From an uncultured Olsenella sp. (GTDB taxonomy: Bacteria; Actinomycetota; Coriobacteriia; Coriobacteriales; Atopobiaceae): DNA of 27,788 nucleotides. The stretch's first letter is position 1, and each line of letters begins with the position of its first letter. Shown one piece after another: positions 1-8,080 of the stretch. A program made the position numbers and the translations under genes. Below the pieces are notes generated by a model. The model did no database searches, had not been told where the DNA came from, and saw nothing but the letters and a program-made list of their open reading frames with translations. Where the stretch lies: assembly GCA_959598545.1 (NCBI GenBank), contig CAUGFC010000010.1, forward strand, positions 1-27,788. The letters run 5' to 3'.

Positions 1-565
1 TGAGCTCGCGCACGAGCGCGACGCGGCGCCCCGGGAACACCTCGGCCACGTTGGCGAGGGTCTCGGCCACGCGGCGCGGGCTCTCGTATATCACCAGGGT
101 CCCGGGGACCGCGGCGAGCTCCGCGAGGCGCGCGAGCTGGGTGCCACGCCGGCGCGGCAGGAACCCCTCGAAGAAGAAGTGCTCGCTCGCCAGACCGGAC
201 GCCACGAGCGCGCATGTCACCGCGCTCGGCCCCGGCACCACCTCGACGCGCTCGCCGGCGTCGAGCGCGGCGTCCACGAGCCGCTGGCCCGGGTCGGAGA
301 CGCCCGGCATGCCCGCGTCGGAGACGAACGCCACGCGCTCCCCCGCCGCGAGGCGCGCGAGCACCTGGTCGATCTTCTCGGCCATGACGTTCTCGTCGCA
401 GCGCTCCAGGCGGACGTGCAGGCCGAAGGCGCTCATGAGGCGGCCCGTCACGCGCGTGTCCTCGCAGAGCACGACGTCGGCCTCGCCGAGCACCCGCCGC
501 ACGCGCGGCGAGGCGTCCTCGAGGTTTCCTATGGGCGTGCCGACGACGCTGAGAAGACCCGCCAT
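1..565 (-). CDS. rsmI: 16S rRNA 2'-O-ribose C1402 methyltransferase RsmI (3' end cut off)
   Basis: RsmI uses S-adenosylmethionine to 2'-O-methylate C1402 in the decoding centre of 16S rRNA. About 188 residues are visible; the C-terminus lies beyond the window start. The N-terminus reads MAGLLSVVGTPIGNLEDASP, followed by a CEDTR motif, SDAGMPGVSDPG, VPGPSAVTCAL and EGFLPRRRG, which are the ordered hallmarks of the RsmI family in the tetrapyrrole-methylase fold. The ATG at 565 overlaps the TGA of the upstream GH5-like gene in an ATGA arrangement, so the two are translationally coupled. The family call is firm. The coupling to a glycosidase-like gene is unusual and has no obvious functional meaning. 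Confidence 0.95.
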   Translation of the reverse strand, partial: MAGLLSVVGTPIGNLEDASPRVRRVLGEADVVLCEDTRVTGRLMSAFGLHVRLERCDENVMAEKIDQVLARLAAGERVAFVSDAGMPGVSDPGQRLVDAALDAGERVEVVPGPSAVTCALVASGLASEHFFFEGFLPRRRGTQLARLAELAAVPGTLVIYESPRRVAETLANVAEVFPGRRVALVREL

Positions 566-1608
566 CAGACAATCATCCCGCGCTCGAAGGTGGCGAGTGC
601 CACGCGGGCGTCCCACGCGGCAATCTTGCCCGAGGTCTTCCAGGTGTTGAAGAACCACGCGGGACACTGCTCGTAGGCGTGGAGCTGCTCGGAGGTGTAG
701 ACGCGCTCGAGCGCGATGCGCCCCTCGGGCGTCATCTGCGAGTCCGCCACCGGCAGGGAGGACGACCACTTGCCCACCATGACCGGCATGTCCGCGCGGC
801 GCGCCTCGCGCAGGCGCCCCTCGAGCGCGCGGACCAGGCGACGTACGCCCGCCGGGCCGGAGACGTCCACGTGCGCGACGGGACGGTCCAGGTGGCAGTC
901 GAGCCAGACGTTGCGGTAGTGGCGCTGCGCCATGAAGCGACCCCAGCCGCGCGCGACGCCGCCGTCCGGCATGATGACCACGACGTCCTCGCCGGCGGCG
1001 CTGCGCACCAGCTCGTAGGCCTCGCGGTAGTAGTTGCGCAGGCGGTGCACGGGGACGCCGTCGGTGAGCGCGAGGCCGCGGCGCACCTGCAGGACCGGCT
1101 CGTCGGCGAGCTCCAGCCCGAAGAAGCCCGTGCGGTGGGCGTAGCGCTTGGCCAGCGCGTAGACGACCTCGAGGATCTCGTCGCGGGTGACGTGGCAGTC
1201 GGCGTTGTCCGGCGCGATGCCGTTGTCGGAGTGGGGGCCGCCCGGGCTCATGGCCAGCGCGAAGACCACCTTGAGGCCGATCTCCTCGGCCCACTCCAGC
1301 GCCTCGTCCACGAGCTCGACGCAGCCCACGTACGGGCCGGGCTCCGGGCCCTCGTCGCCATAGACGTACCAGGGGACGGGGATGCGCACGGCGTTGAAGC
1401 CGCGCGCGGCGATGCGGGCGAAGTCCTCGCGCGTGACGAAGGTGGCCCGGTGGTTGCGCACGTAGTCGGCGTAGCGACGGCGGCCGAGCGCCGTGACGAG
1501 CGCCTCCTCGTCGAGCGCGCCTGCCTCGGCGAAGAGCTCCGGCGTGACCCAGGACTCGAGCGTCAGCCAGCCCGTCAGGTTGACCCCGTGCAGGGTGTTG
1601 TTTCCCAT
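565..1608 (-). CDS. GH5-family glucanase homologue, probably catalytically inactive
   Basis: A 347-residue cytoplasmic protein (no signal peptide) that resembles exo-beta-1,3-glucanase-type GH5 enzymes across its length: HGVNLTGWLTLESWVTP at the N-terminus, FNAVRIPVPW near residue 71, the second-strand region near 118-130, GLELADEP at 164-171 and WFFNTWKTS near 318. E170 fits the general acid/base, but the Asn normally before it is Asp (ADEP instead of NEP). At the nucleophile position the usual GEWS is GKWS, with Lys280 in place of Glu. The His-Tyr pair expected before it reads CHL. This suggests a pseudoenzyme or sugar-binding protein. The start is the ATG at 1608, six bases after a GGAGG. 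The longer reading frame upstream lacks these signals. The family is fairly sure; the function is unknown. Confidence 0.85.
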   Translation of the reverse strand: MGNNTLHGVNLTGWLTLESWVTPELFAEAGALDEEALVTALGRRRYADYVRNHRATFVTREDFARIAARGFNAVRIPVPWYVYGDEGPEPGPYVGCVELVDEALEWAEEIGLKVVFALAMSPGGPHSDNGIAPDNADCHVTRDEILEVVYALAKRYAHRTGFFGLELADEPVLQVRRGLALTDGVPVHRLRNYYREAYELVRSAAGEDVVVIMPDGGVARGWGRFMAQRHYRNVWLDCHLDRPVAHVDVSGPAGVRRLVRALEGRLREARRADMPVMVGKWSSSLPVADSQMTPEGRIALERVYTSEQLHAYEQCPAWFFNTWKTSGKIAAWDARVALATFERGMIV

Positions 1609-1739
1609 GACGCACCTCCGATCGCTCGCCCTAAGGCCAGTATAGCCACGCGCGCGGACGTTATTCCCGGCGCGCGCGTGACGTTTTGGATAGGTCCGCG
1701 AGCGGGGGGGTGAAGAGCCGCCCACCACAGGCGTGGCAG
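1609..1739 (-). promoter_or_regulatory. Candidate promoter and GC-rich dyad upstream of the GH5-like gene
   Basis: On the minus strand a good -10 hexamer, TATACT, lies at 1639-1644, about 30 bases before the GH5-like start. No convincing -35 is seen. Just upstream are two copies of an ACGTC plus GCGCGCG block (around 1648-1685) that also form a 9-base dyad, CACGCGCGC with GCGCGCGTG. This could be an operator. The remaining bases up to the queD stop show no T-tract terminator. Confidence 0.35.
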
Positions 1740-2162
1740 CTAGTCTGCGAGGTAGGTCGCGCAGTTGAGCGGGGTCTCGTAGACGTCGACCTGCGCGCAG
1801 GGCAGGCCGCGGTCGCGCAGGCGGCCGCAGACGTGGCGGGCGAGGTTCTCGGCCGTGGTGCGGAAGGGCAGCACGGTGAGGCTGAAGCCCTCGGCCTCGA
1901 GCGCTGCCACCGTGGCCGGCGCGAGCGTGCCCTCCTCCACGAGGAACGTGTGGTCGAGCGCGTCGCACTCCTCGCGTACCGCGCGCTTAAACGCGCCGAA
2001 GTCCATCACCATGTCGCGCTCCGTGCCGGCCGCGCCCAGCGCGTCCGTGCGCAGGTAGGCGACGACGCGCCAGCGGTGGCCGTGGAGGTTCTCGCACTTG
2101 CCGTGGTAGTCGGCCAGGAAGTGCGCGGAGTCGAAGTGCCACTCGGTCTTGAGCCCGTACAT
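1740..2162 (-). CDS. queD: 6-carboxy-5,6,7,8-tetrahydropterin synthase (QueD/PTPS family)
   Basis: QueD converts 7,8-dihydroneopterin triphosphate to 6-carboxytetrahydropterin in the queuosine/7-deazaguanine pathway. The 140-residue protein has the zinc ligands His14, His27 and His29 (FDSAHFL, then CENLHGH), catalytic Cys23, the Asp70-His71 pair in LDHTF, the TTAENLA segment and the C-terminal substrate-binding Glu129 in VYETP. It is slightly longer than the usual 120 or so residues because of a loop around 40-52. The ATG at 2162 follows GGGAGG at good spacing. No queC, queE or queF is next to it here, so the remaining steps must be elsewhere, or the product serves another pterin route. Confidence 0.93.
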   Translation of the reverse strand: MYGLKTEWHFDSAHFLADYHGKCENLHGHRWRVVAYLRTDALGAAGTERDMVMDFGAFKRAVREECDALDHTFLVEEGTLAPATVAALEAEGFSLTVLPFRTTAENLARHVCGRLRDRGLPCAQVDVYETPLNCATYLAD

Positions 2163-2204
2163 AGGACCTCCCGTTTCGTGCGTCTTTCCGCGTCTTTCCA
2201 AGGA

Positions 2205-2375
2205 CGCAGAATCGACGATTTCCGGTTCTTCTCGATTATGCGTGCTCGTTAGGGGGTTGAGGCACGCACAAACGAACATTCGTAGTCGAATTAGGCCCAA
2301 CAGGACAGAGAGACGCGATTCTGCATGGCGAGAAGAACGCAGAATCGAACATCACCGGAAACCGTCGATTCTGCG
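2205..2375. repeat. Intergenic element built from four alternating GCAGAATCG repeats
   Basis: The 287-base gap between queD and ricT holds four copies of GCAGAATCG in the order forward (2206), reverse (2316-2324), forward (2339-2347), reverse (2366-2374). The outer pair extends to a 21-base inverted repeat (2206-2226 with 2354-2374) with one mismatch, which would be a U-G pair in minus-strand RNA. The inner pair is a perfect 9-base hairpin whose loop carries CGAGAAGAAC, a near copy of the window-wide motif. A 10-base tandem (CGTCTTTCC) lies at 2181-2199. It is noticeably more AT-rich than its surroundings. It could be a MITE-like element, a 5' leader structure of queD or a set of operators. 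Confidence 0.7.
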
Positions 2376-2430
2376 TGGCCGCGTGTGGCCGACCGCACGC
2401 GGCCGGCAACGCGGCCAAGCCACGCGCGGG

Positions 2431-2440
2431 CGAGAAGGAC
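2431..2440 (+). other. Intergenic copy of the CGAGAAGGAC motif behind ricT
   Basis: GGGCGAGAAGGAC ends nine bases beyond the ricT stop codon. On the gene strand it reads GTCCTTCTCGCCC. It is one of four copies that sit directly behind minus-strand genes in this window, where no coding constraint applies. Confidence 0.7.
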
Positions 2441-2449
2441 GCGCCGCCG

Positions 2450-3912
2450 CTACTCGCCGGCGGGCGCTCCGCCCTCGCCGGCGCTGCCGCCGCGCCCGCG
2501 GCCGCCGCGACGACGGCGACGACGCCTGGGTGCCGCGCCCTCCGCGCCCGGCTGCTGCTTGGGCGGCTGCTGCTGGGACGGCTCGCCGCCGCCCTGCTGC
2601 GCGCGCCTCTTGCGCGACGGCTGCATGCCGCGCGGCGCGGTGCCGGCCGCCGCCTGGCCGCCCTTGTCGCCCGGGCGGCGGCGCCGCGTGGCGCCCTGGC
2701 CCTGCGAGGGCGCGCCCTCGACCGAGCCAGCCTCGGCGGCCTGGTGGTGACGGCGGCGCGCGCCGTTCTGCTGCGTCTCGGCCGGGGTCGCGGCGACCTC
2801 TCCCCCGCCGTCGCCCGGGCGGCGCTTGCGGCGGCGGCGCGTCGCGCCGGAGCCGCCCTCGCCGGACGGCGCGGAGCCGGTCGCGGGACGCTCGTTCTTC
2901 TCGCCGGACGGCGCGCCGGAGGAGGCGCGACGACGCTTGCGCTTGGGCTCGACGAAGATGTCCGAGGCGTCCACCTCGGGCTCGGCGAGCACGCCGTTCT
3001 TGCGGTCGAGCTCGGCGAGGGCCATCTGCACGTCCGGGGACTCCAGGCGGTCGAGCACCTCGCGCGTGACGGTGTCCGGGCGGCACGGGCAGCCGAGCTC
3101 CTCGGACTTCTTGTGGGCGGCCTCGGAGGCCGTCATGTCGGCGAGCGCCACGCGGATCTGCTTGCCGCTCTCCAAGCGCAGGCAGAGCTGCTCCTTGGGG
3201 GTGTCGTACTCGATGATCTTGGCCTTGCCGAGCGGCGTGTCGATGACGGCGTTCTTCTTGGGCGCGCGGCTCTTGAAGTCGCGGTAGGCCTCGAACTCGT
3301 AGCGCAGGCAGCACATGAGGCGGCCGCACGCGCCGGAGATCTTGGTGGAGTTGAGCGGGAGGTCCTGCTCCTTGGCCATGCGGATGGAGACCGGGTCGAA
3401 GCCCGTGGCAAAGCGGCGGCAGCAGAGCTCCTGGCCGCAGTGGCCGTAGCCGCCCACGATGGCGGCCTCCTCGCGCACGCCGATCTGGCGCATGTCGATG
3501 CGGACGTGGAACTCGCGCGAGAGGTCGCGCACGAGCTGGCGGAAGTCCACGCGCTCCTCGGCGGCGAAGTAGCAGACGGCCTTCTCGCCGTCGAAGAGGT
3601 ACTCCACTCCCACGGGCTTCATGTCCAGGCCGGACTCCGCCACGTGGCGACGGAACGCGGGCATGGACTGCTCGCCGCGGCGGGCGAGCTCGTCGGCGCG
3701 CTCCAGGTCCTCGTCGGTGGCGATGCGCACGACGTCGCGCAGCTGCGCGTGGCCGATCGTGGACGAAAGCTCCTCGGGCGCGACCTCGCGGGCGTCGGCG
3801 GTGGCCAGGCCGATCTCCTGGCCGCGCTCGGTGGCGCAGATCACGTGGTCGCCCTCCTGGGCGCCGGTGCCGGCAGGGTCGAACCAGAGGTCGCGCGCGG
3901 CGTAGGCGAACT

Positions 3913-3934
<22 letters not shown>
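2450..3934 (-). CDS. ricT: PSP1-domain protein RicT (YaaT) with a long Arg-rich C-terminal tail
   Basis: RicT is part of the RicA-RicF-RicT (Y-complex) of Bacillus subtilis, which binds iron-sulfur clusters and stimulates RNase Y-dependent mRNA processing. Residues 1-290 are a typical PSP1 protein with the conserved Cys clusters GHCGQELCC (C166, C171, C172) and GACGRLMCC (C203, C208, C209). The usual family length is about 270-300 residues, but this protein has 494. Residues 330-494 form a low-complexity tail of Arg/Lys runs (KRKRRR, RRRRKRR, R-rich followed by GGRGRGG) with Gly, Ala, Gln and Pro. The tail looks like a disordered RNA-binding region. The ATG at 3934 follows AAGGAGG and overlaps the end of holB by 22 bases. 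The tmk-holB-ricT order matches Firmicutes. Core call firm; tail function inferred. Confidence 0.92.
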
Positions 3935-5060
<1,126 letters not shown>

Positions 5061-5064
<4 letters not shown>

Positions 5065-5678
5065 AGCAGGTCCCCGAGGGCGTCGAGCGCGCGGGCGAGC
5101 ACCTCGTCCTTCTCGCCCGAGGCGTCAACCACGCGCACGCGGTCGGGCTCGGAGGCAGCGAGACGCAGGTAGGCCGCGCGGACGCGCTCCTGGAAGGCCA
5201 GGCCCTCGGCCTCCATGCGGTCCGCGCCGCCGGCCGTGGCGCGCGCGAAGGCGACAGCGGGCTCGAGGTCGAAGACGAGCGTGCGGTCGGGTGCGACGCC
5301 GCAGCTGCCGAGCACGTTGGCGGCGTTCACGAGGTCGTCCGGCAGCTCGCGACCGCCGGCCTGGTAGGCGTAGGTGGAGTCGTAGTAGCGGTCGCACAGG
5401 ACCACGGCGCCTCGCGCGACGGCGGGCTCTATGACCTGGCGCGTGAGCTGGGCGCGGCTGGCCTCGTAGAGGAGGAGCTCGCACTCCGGGACCATCTCGG
5501 CGTTGGCGGGGTCCAGAAGCAGCGCGCGGACCTTCTCGGAGATCGGCGTGCCGCCGGGCTCGCGCAGGCGCACGACCTCGCGGCCGGACGCCTCGAGCGC
5601 GGCGGCCACCAGCGCGGCCTGCGTCGACTTGCCGCAGCCGTCAGCCCCCTCGAGCGTGATGAACACCCCGCGTCCCAT
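5061..5678 (-). CDS. tmk: Thymidylate kinase
   Basis: Tmk phosphorylates dTMP to dTDP. The 205-residue protein has P-loop GADGCGKS at 11-18, LREPGGTPISE near 38-48 and the DRYYDSTYAYQ motif beginning at D96, all standard for the family. The start chosen is the ATG at 5678, five or so bases after GGGGAGG and giving the canonical MGRGVFITLEG; a further in-frame Met ten residues upstream lacks a binding site. It is the first gene of tmk-holB-ricT. Its C-terminal region includes GEKD, encoded by one copy of the repeated DNA motif at 5106-5115. Confidence 0.95.
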
Positions 5679-5784
5679 GCGCCTCCCCTCGGTCTCGTAG
5701 CCCCTCAATGGTACCGCGCCGCCCCGCCCGCCGCGAGAAAACCACGGCGGGGGCGCCCCTCTCGGCGACTCTGCGCGACCCCGC

Positions 5785-6002
5785 GGAGGGTTTGGGTTCG
5801 GGAGTCGCGCCGCACGTCGGACACCTGATGACAGAACCGCAGGTCAGCGAAGTGGTATCAGATTGCTGAACCAGTTTTGTCCCGTTTTTCGAACCCAAAC
5901 CCGATTTGAGTTTGGGTTCGAAAAATCGACGGTCGCCGACGTTTCCCCAGTTGGGCTTTGGCGATACGCTCGATTTGCCCGAATTTCGAACCCAAACCCT
6001 CC
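5785..6002. repeat. Intergenic element built from four alternating GTTTGGGTTCG repeats
   Basis: The 336-base gap between the GH2 gene and tmk holds four copies of GTTTGGGTTCG: forward at 5790-5800, reverse at 5890-5900, forward at 5910-5920, reverse at 5987-5997. The outer pair is a perfect 16-base inverted repeat (5785-5800 with 5987-6002). The central pair forms a perfect 16-base hairpin, TTTTTCGAACCCAAAC at 5885-5900 with its complement at 5910-5925, around a 9-base loop. The hairpin is followed by A or T runs on both strands, so it could end transcription either way. The architecture is the same as at 2205-2375 although the sequence is unrelated. Confidence 0.75.
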
Positions 6003-6014
6003 TGGAGGGCGCCG

Positions 6015-7862
6015 TCAGGGCCGCTCGGACGGGGGCTCCGCCAGCTTGCTCACGCGACGGTCGTAGGTGAGCAGGCCGTTGGTCTCCTCCTCCACGTCGC
6101 TGAGCTGCGTGTGGACGAAGCCGACCAGACCCTCGGCCTCGAGCGCGTCCGTGCGGCCGAGGAGGGCCCGCACCTCGGCGGCGAACTCCGCGCCGCCGGA
6201 GGCCTCCTCGTAGCCGTACGACGTCGCCAGGCTCACGTGACCCGGGACCGCCCAGCTCACGCCCCCGAACTCGGAGATCGCGAACGCGCGGCGAGCCCGG
6301 GCGCGGTCGCGCCAGACTTCGAGCGGGCGGAAGTAGTTGTGCACGCTGAAGAGGTCGCCGCAGCCCTGGTCGTACCAGCCGCTCGCGGCGCTCACCGGGC
6401 GCGTGGGGTCGAGCGCGCGCACGAGCTCCGTGGCGACGCGGGCGTCGAACTGCCCCCAGCCCTCGTTGAAGAGCGTCCAGCCGATCACGCACGGGTGCAC
6501 CGCGAGCAGGCGGACCGTCCCCTCGCAGGTCGCGCGCCACTCCGCGCGGTACGCGGGGTCGTCGGCCGCGAGTCGTCGCCACGCGCGCTCCCCGCGGTCG
6601 GACATCCGCGTCCAACTCGCGCGGAAGAGCGTGGGCTTGTAGCTCGTGTGCCACGCGCCGTACGCGCCGCCACCCGAGGGCATGTCCTGCCAGACGAGCA
6701 TCCCGAGCCGGTCGCAGAGCGCGTAGAAGCGCGGCTGCTCCACCTTGATGTGCTTGCGCAGCAGGTTGAAGCCAAGGTCGCGCATCGTGCGGACGTCGTG
6801 CTCGAGCGCCTCCTCGGCGGGCGGCGTCATGAGGCCGTCCGGCCAGTAGCCCTGATCGAGCACGCCGCGCAGGAAGAGGGGCTCACCGTTCAGGTGCACG
6901 CGGGGCACGCCGGCGGCGTCCGCGCGCACCTCGACCGTCCGGAAGGCGCAGTAGCTGCGCACGCGGTCGGCGCCGAGAGAGACGTCCAGGTCGTAGAGGT
7001 GCGGGTCGCCAGGGCTCCAGAGGCGCGGCTCTGCCACGGGAAGCGAGAGCTCCACGTCGCCCCCGCCCCGGACGAGGGCGGCCGCGCGGGCGACCTCGGA
7101 ACCGCCGTCCAGGAGACGGGCCACGAGCTCGCCCTCCCCCGCCGCGCGGGCGAGAAGGACCACGCGTCCCTCGTCCGGTCGCGCGTCCGCGCGCAGGTCG
7201 ACCACGTGCGCGGCCGGCACGACCTCCCACCAGACGTCGCGCCAGATGCCGCTCTGGGCCGTGTACCAGATGCCGCCCCGGGCAAGACGCTGCTTGCCGC
7301 GGAGCTGCGTGCCGGCGTCGGACGGGTCGAAGACGCAGACGGTGAGCTCGTTCTTCTCGCCCGTGCGCAACGCGTCCGTGACGTCGGCCGAGAAGGGCAG
7401 GTAGGCGCCCGTGTGCTCGGTGACGCGCACACCGTTGACGTAGACGGCGCACGCCCAGTCGACGGCGTCCAGGTGCAGGACCGCCCGCTCGCCGACGGCG
7501 AGGGCCGGCGCCTCGAGCTCGCGGCGATACCACAGCAGCTCGTCCGGCCTGAGCTGGCGGCCGACCCCGGAGAGCGGCGCCTCGGGCGAGAAGGGCACGC
7601 GGACGGGCTGCCAGCCGCCCTCGGGCGGCGCGGCCGTGCGCCAGGCGGACGCGGCGTCGGGTGCGGCGACGAACGCGCACTCCCAGGGCCCGTTCAGCGA
7701 GGCCCAGCGCTCGCGCGCGAGGAGCGGACGCGGGTGCGAGACGGGCGCGCCGTCACCCTCGCCCGCCGCGACCTTCTCGCCCCACGGCGTCCAGAGCTCA
7801 GCGAGCTCGACGTCCGCCGGCGGCTTGGGCTTGCTCGCGAGCACGCGCCTCAGGTCCAGCAT
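6015..7862 (-). CDS. Glycoside hydrolase family 2 enzyme (beta-galactosidase/glucuronidase-like)
   Basis: A 615-residue intracellular GH2 protein (no signal peptide). Residues about 50-210 are the jelly-roll sugar-binding domain (SLNGPW at 56-61, LHLDAVDWACAVYVNG near 129-144, GIWRDVWWEVVP near 205-216), about 217-312 the Ig-like domain, and about 315-600 the TIM barrel. The acid/base is E467 in LFNEGWGQF and the nucleophile E531 in ISEFGG; both are intact. Substrate cannot be read from sequence; beta-galactosides or beta-glucuronides are most likely. No transporter gene lies beside it. The ATG at 7862 follows GGGAGG. Linker-like segments contain GEK peptides encoded by copies of the repeated DNA motif (7151-7160) or near copies. 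Confidence 0.92.
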   Translation of the reverse strand: MLDLRRVLASKPKPPADVELAELWTPWGEKVAAGEGDGAPVSHPRPLLARERWASLNGPWECAFVAAPDAASAWRTAAPPEGGWQPVRVPFSPEAPLSGVGRQLRPDELLWYRRELEAPALAVGERAVLHLDAVDWACAVYVNGVRVTEHTGAYLPFSADVTDALRTGEKNELTVCVFDPSDAGTQLRGKQRLARGGIWYTAQSGIWRDVWWEVVPAAHVVDLRADARPDEGRVVLLARAAGEGELVARLLDGGSEVARAAALVRGGGDVELSLPVAEPRLWSPGDPHLYDLDVSLGADRVRSYCAFRTVEVRADAAGVPRVHLNGEPLFLRGVLDQGYWPDGLMTPPAEEALEHDVRTMRDLGFNLLRKHIKVEQPRFYALCDRLGMLVWQDMPSGGGAYGAWHTSYKPTLFRASWTRMSDRGERAWRRLAADDPAYRAEWRATCEGTVRLLAVHPCVIGWTLFNEGWGQFDARVATELVRALDPTRPVSAASGWYDQGCGDLFSVHNYFRPLEVWRDRARARRAFAISEFGGVSWAVPGHVSLATSYGYEEASGGAEFAAEVRALLGRTDALEAEGLVGFVHTQLSDVEEETNGLLTYDRRVSKLAEPPSERP

Positions 7863-7914
7863 GGCATCCTCCCGGCATCCCCGAATCGTGCCTCCGGGAC
7901 CATTCTCGCACAGC

Positions 7915-8046
7915 CAAACTCTGACATATGCGAGAGCGCTCGGCGTGAGGCATTGATTCGATTAGTTTTATCCGCAGGCAGACGGGTCGCCCCGCCTCCC
8001 TCGAAGGACGGTGGGGGCGGGGCGCTCTCGCATATGCCAGAGTTTG
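7915..8046. repeat. Intergenic 25-base inverted repeat with nested GC hairpin between topA and the GH2 gene
   Basis: The arms 7915-7939 and 8022-8046 share CAAACTCTG-CATATGCGAGAGCGC with a single mismatch (A7924 against C8037, a U-G pair in minus-strand RNA). Inside lies a perfect 9-base hairpin, CGCCCCGCC (7988-7996) with GGCGGGGCG (8016-8024). There is no T-run after it, so it is not a classical terminator. The left arm is about 55 bases upstream of the GH2 start, where an operator would lie. Confidence 0.7.
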
Positions 8047-8065
8047 CGGGCCCCGGCGGCGCGGG

Positions 8066-8075
8066 CGAGAAGGAC
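8066..8075 (+). other. Intergenic copy of the CGAGAAGGAC motif behind topA
   Basis: GCGGGCGAGAAGGACG sits with its core five bases beyond the topA stop codon. The ten bases before the core are very like those of the copy behind ricT (CGCGCGGGCGAGAAGGACG). Confidence 0.7.
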
Positions 8076-8080
8076 GACGG

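Noticed and set aside
2163..2204. A preQ1 riboswitch before queD
   Set aside because: I looked for the short preQ1 aptamer core and its A-rich tail on the minus strand and did not find them; only a tandem CGTCTTTCC and the repeat element are there.
7988..8024. The GC hairpin downstream of topA as an intrinsic terminator
   Set aside because: No T-run follows the stem on the minus strand, in contrast to the clear terminator behind yebC.
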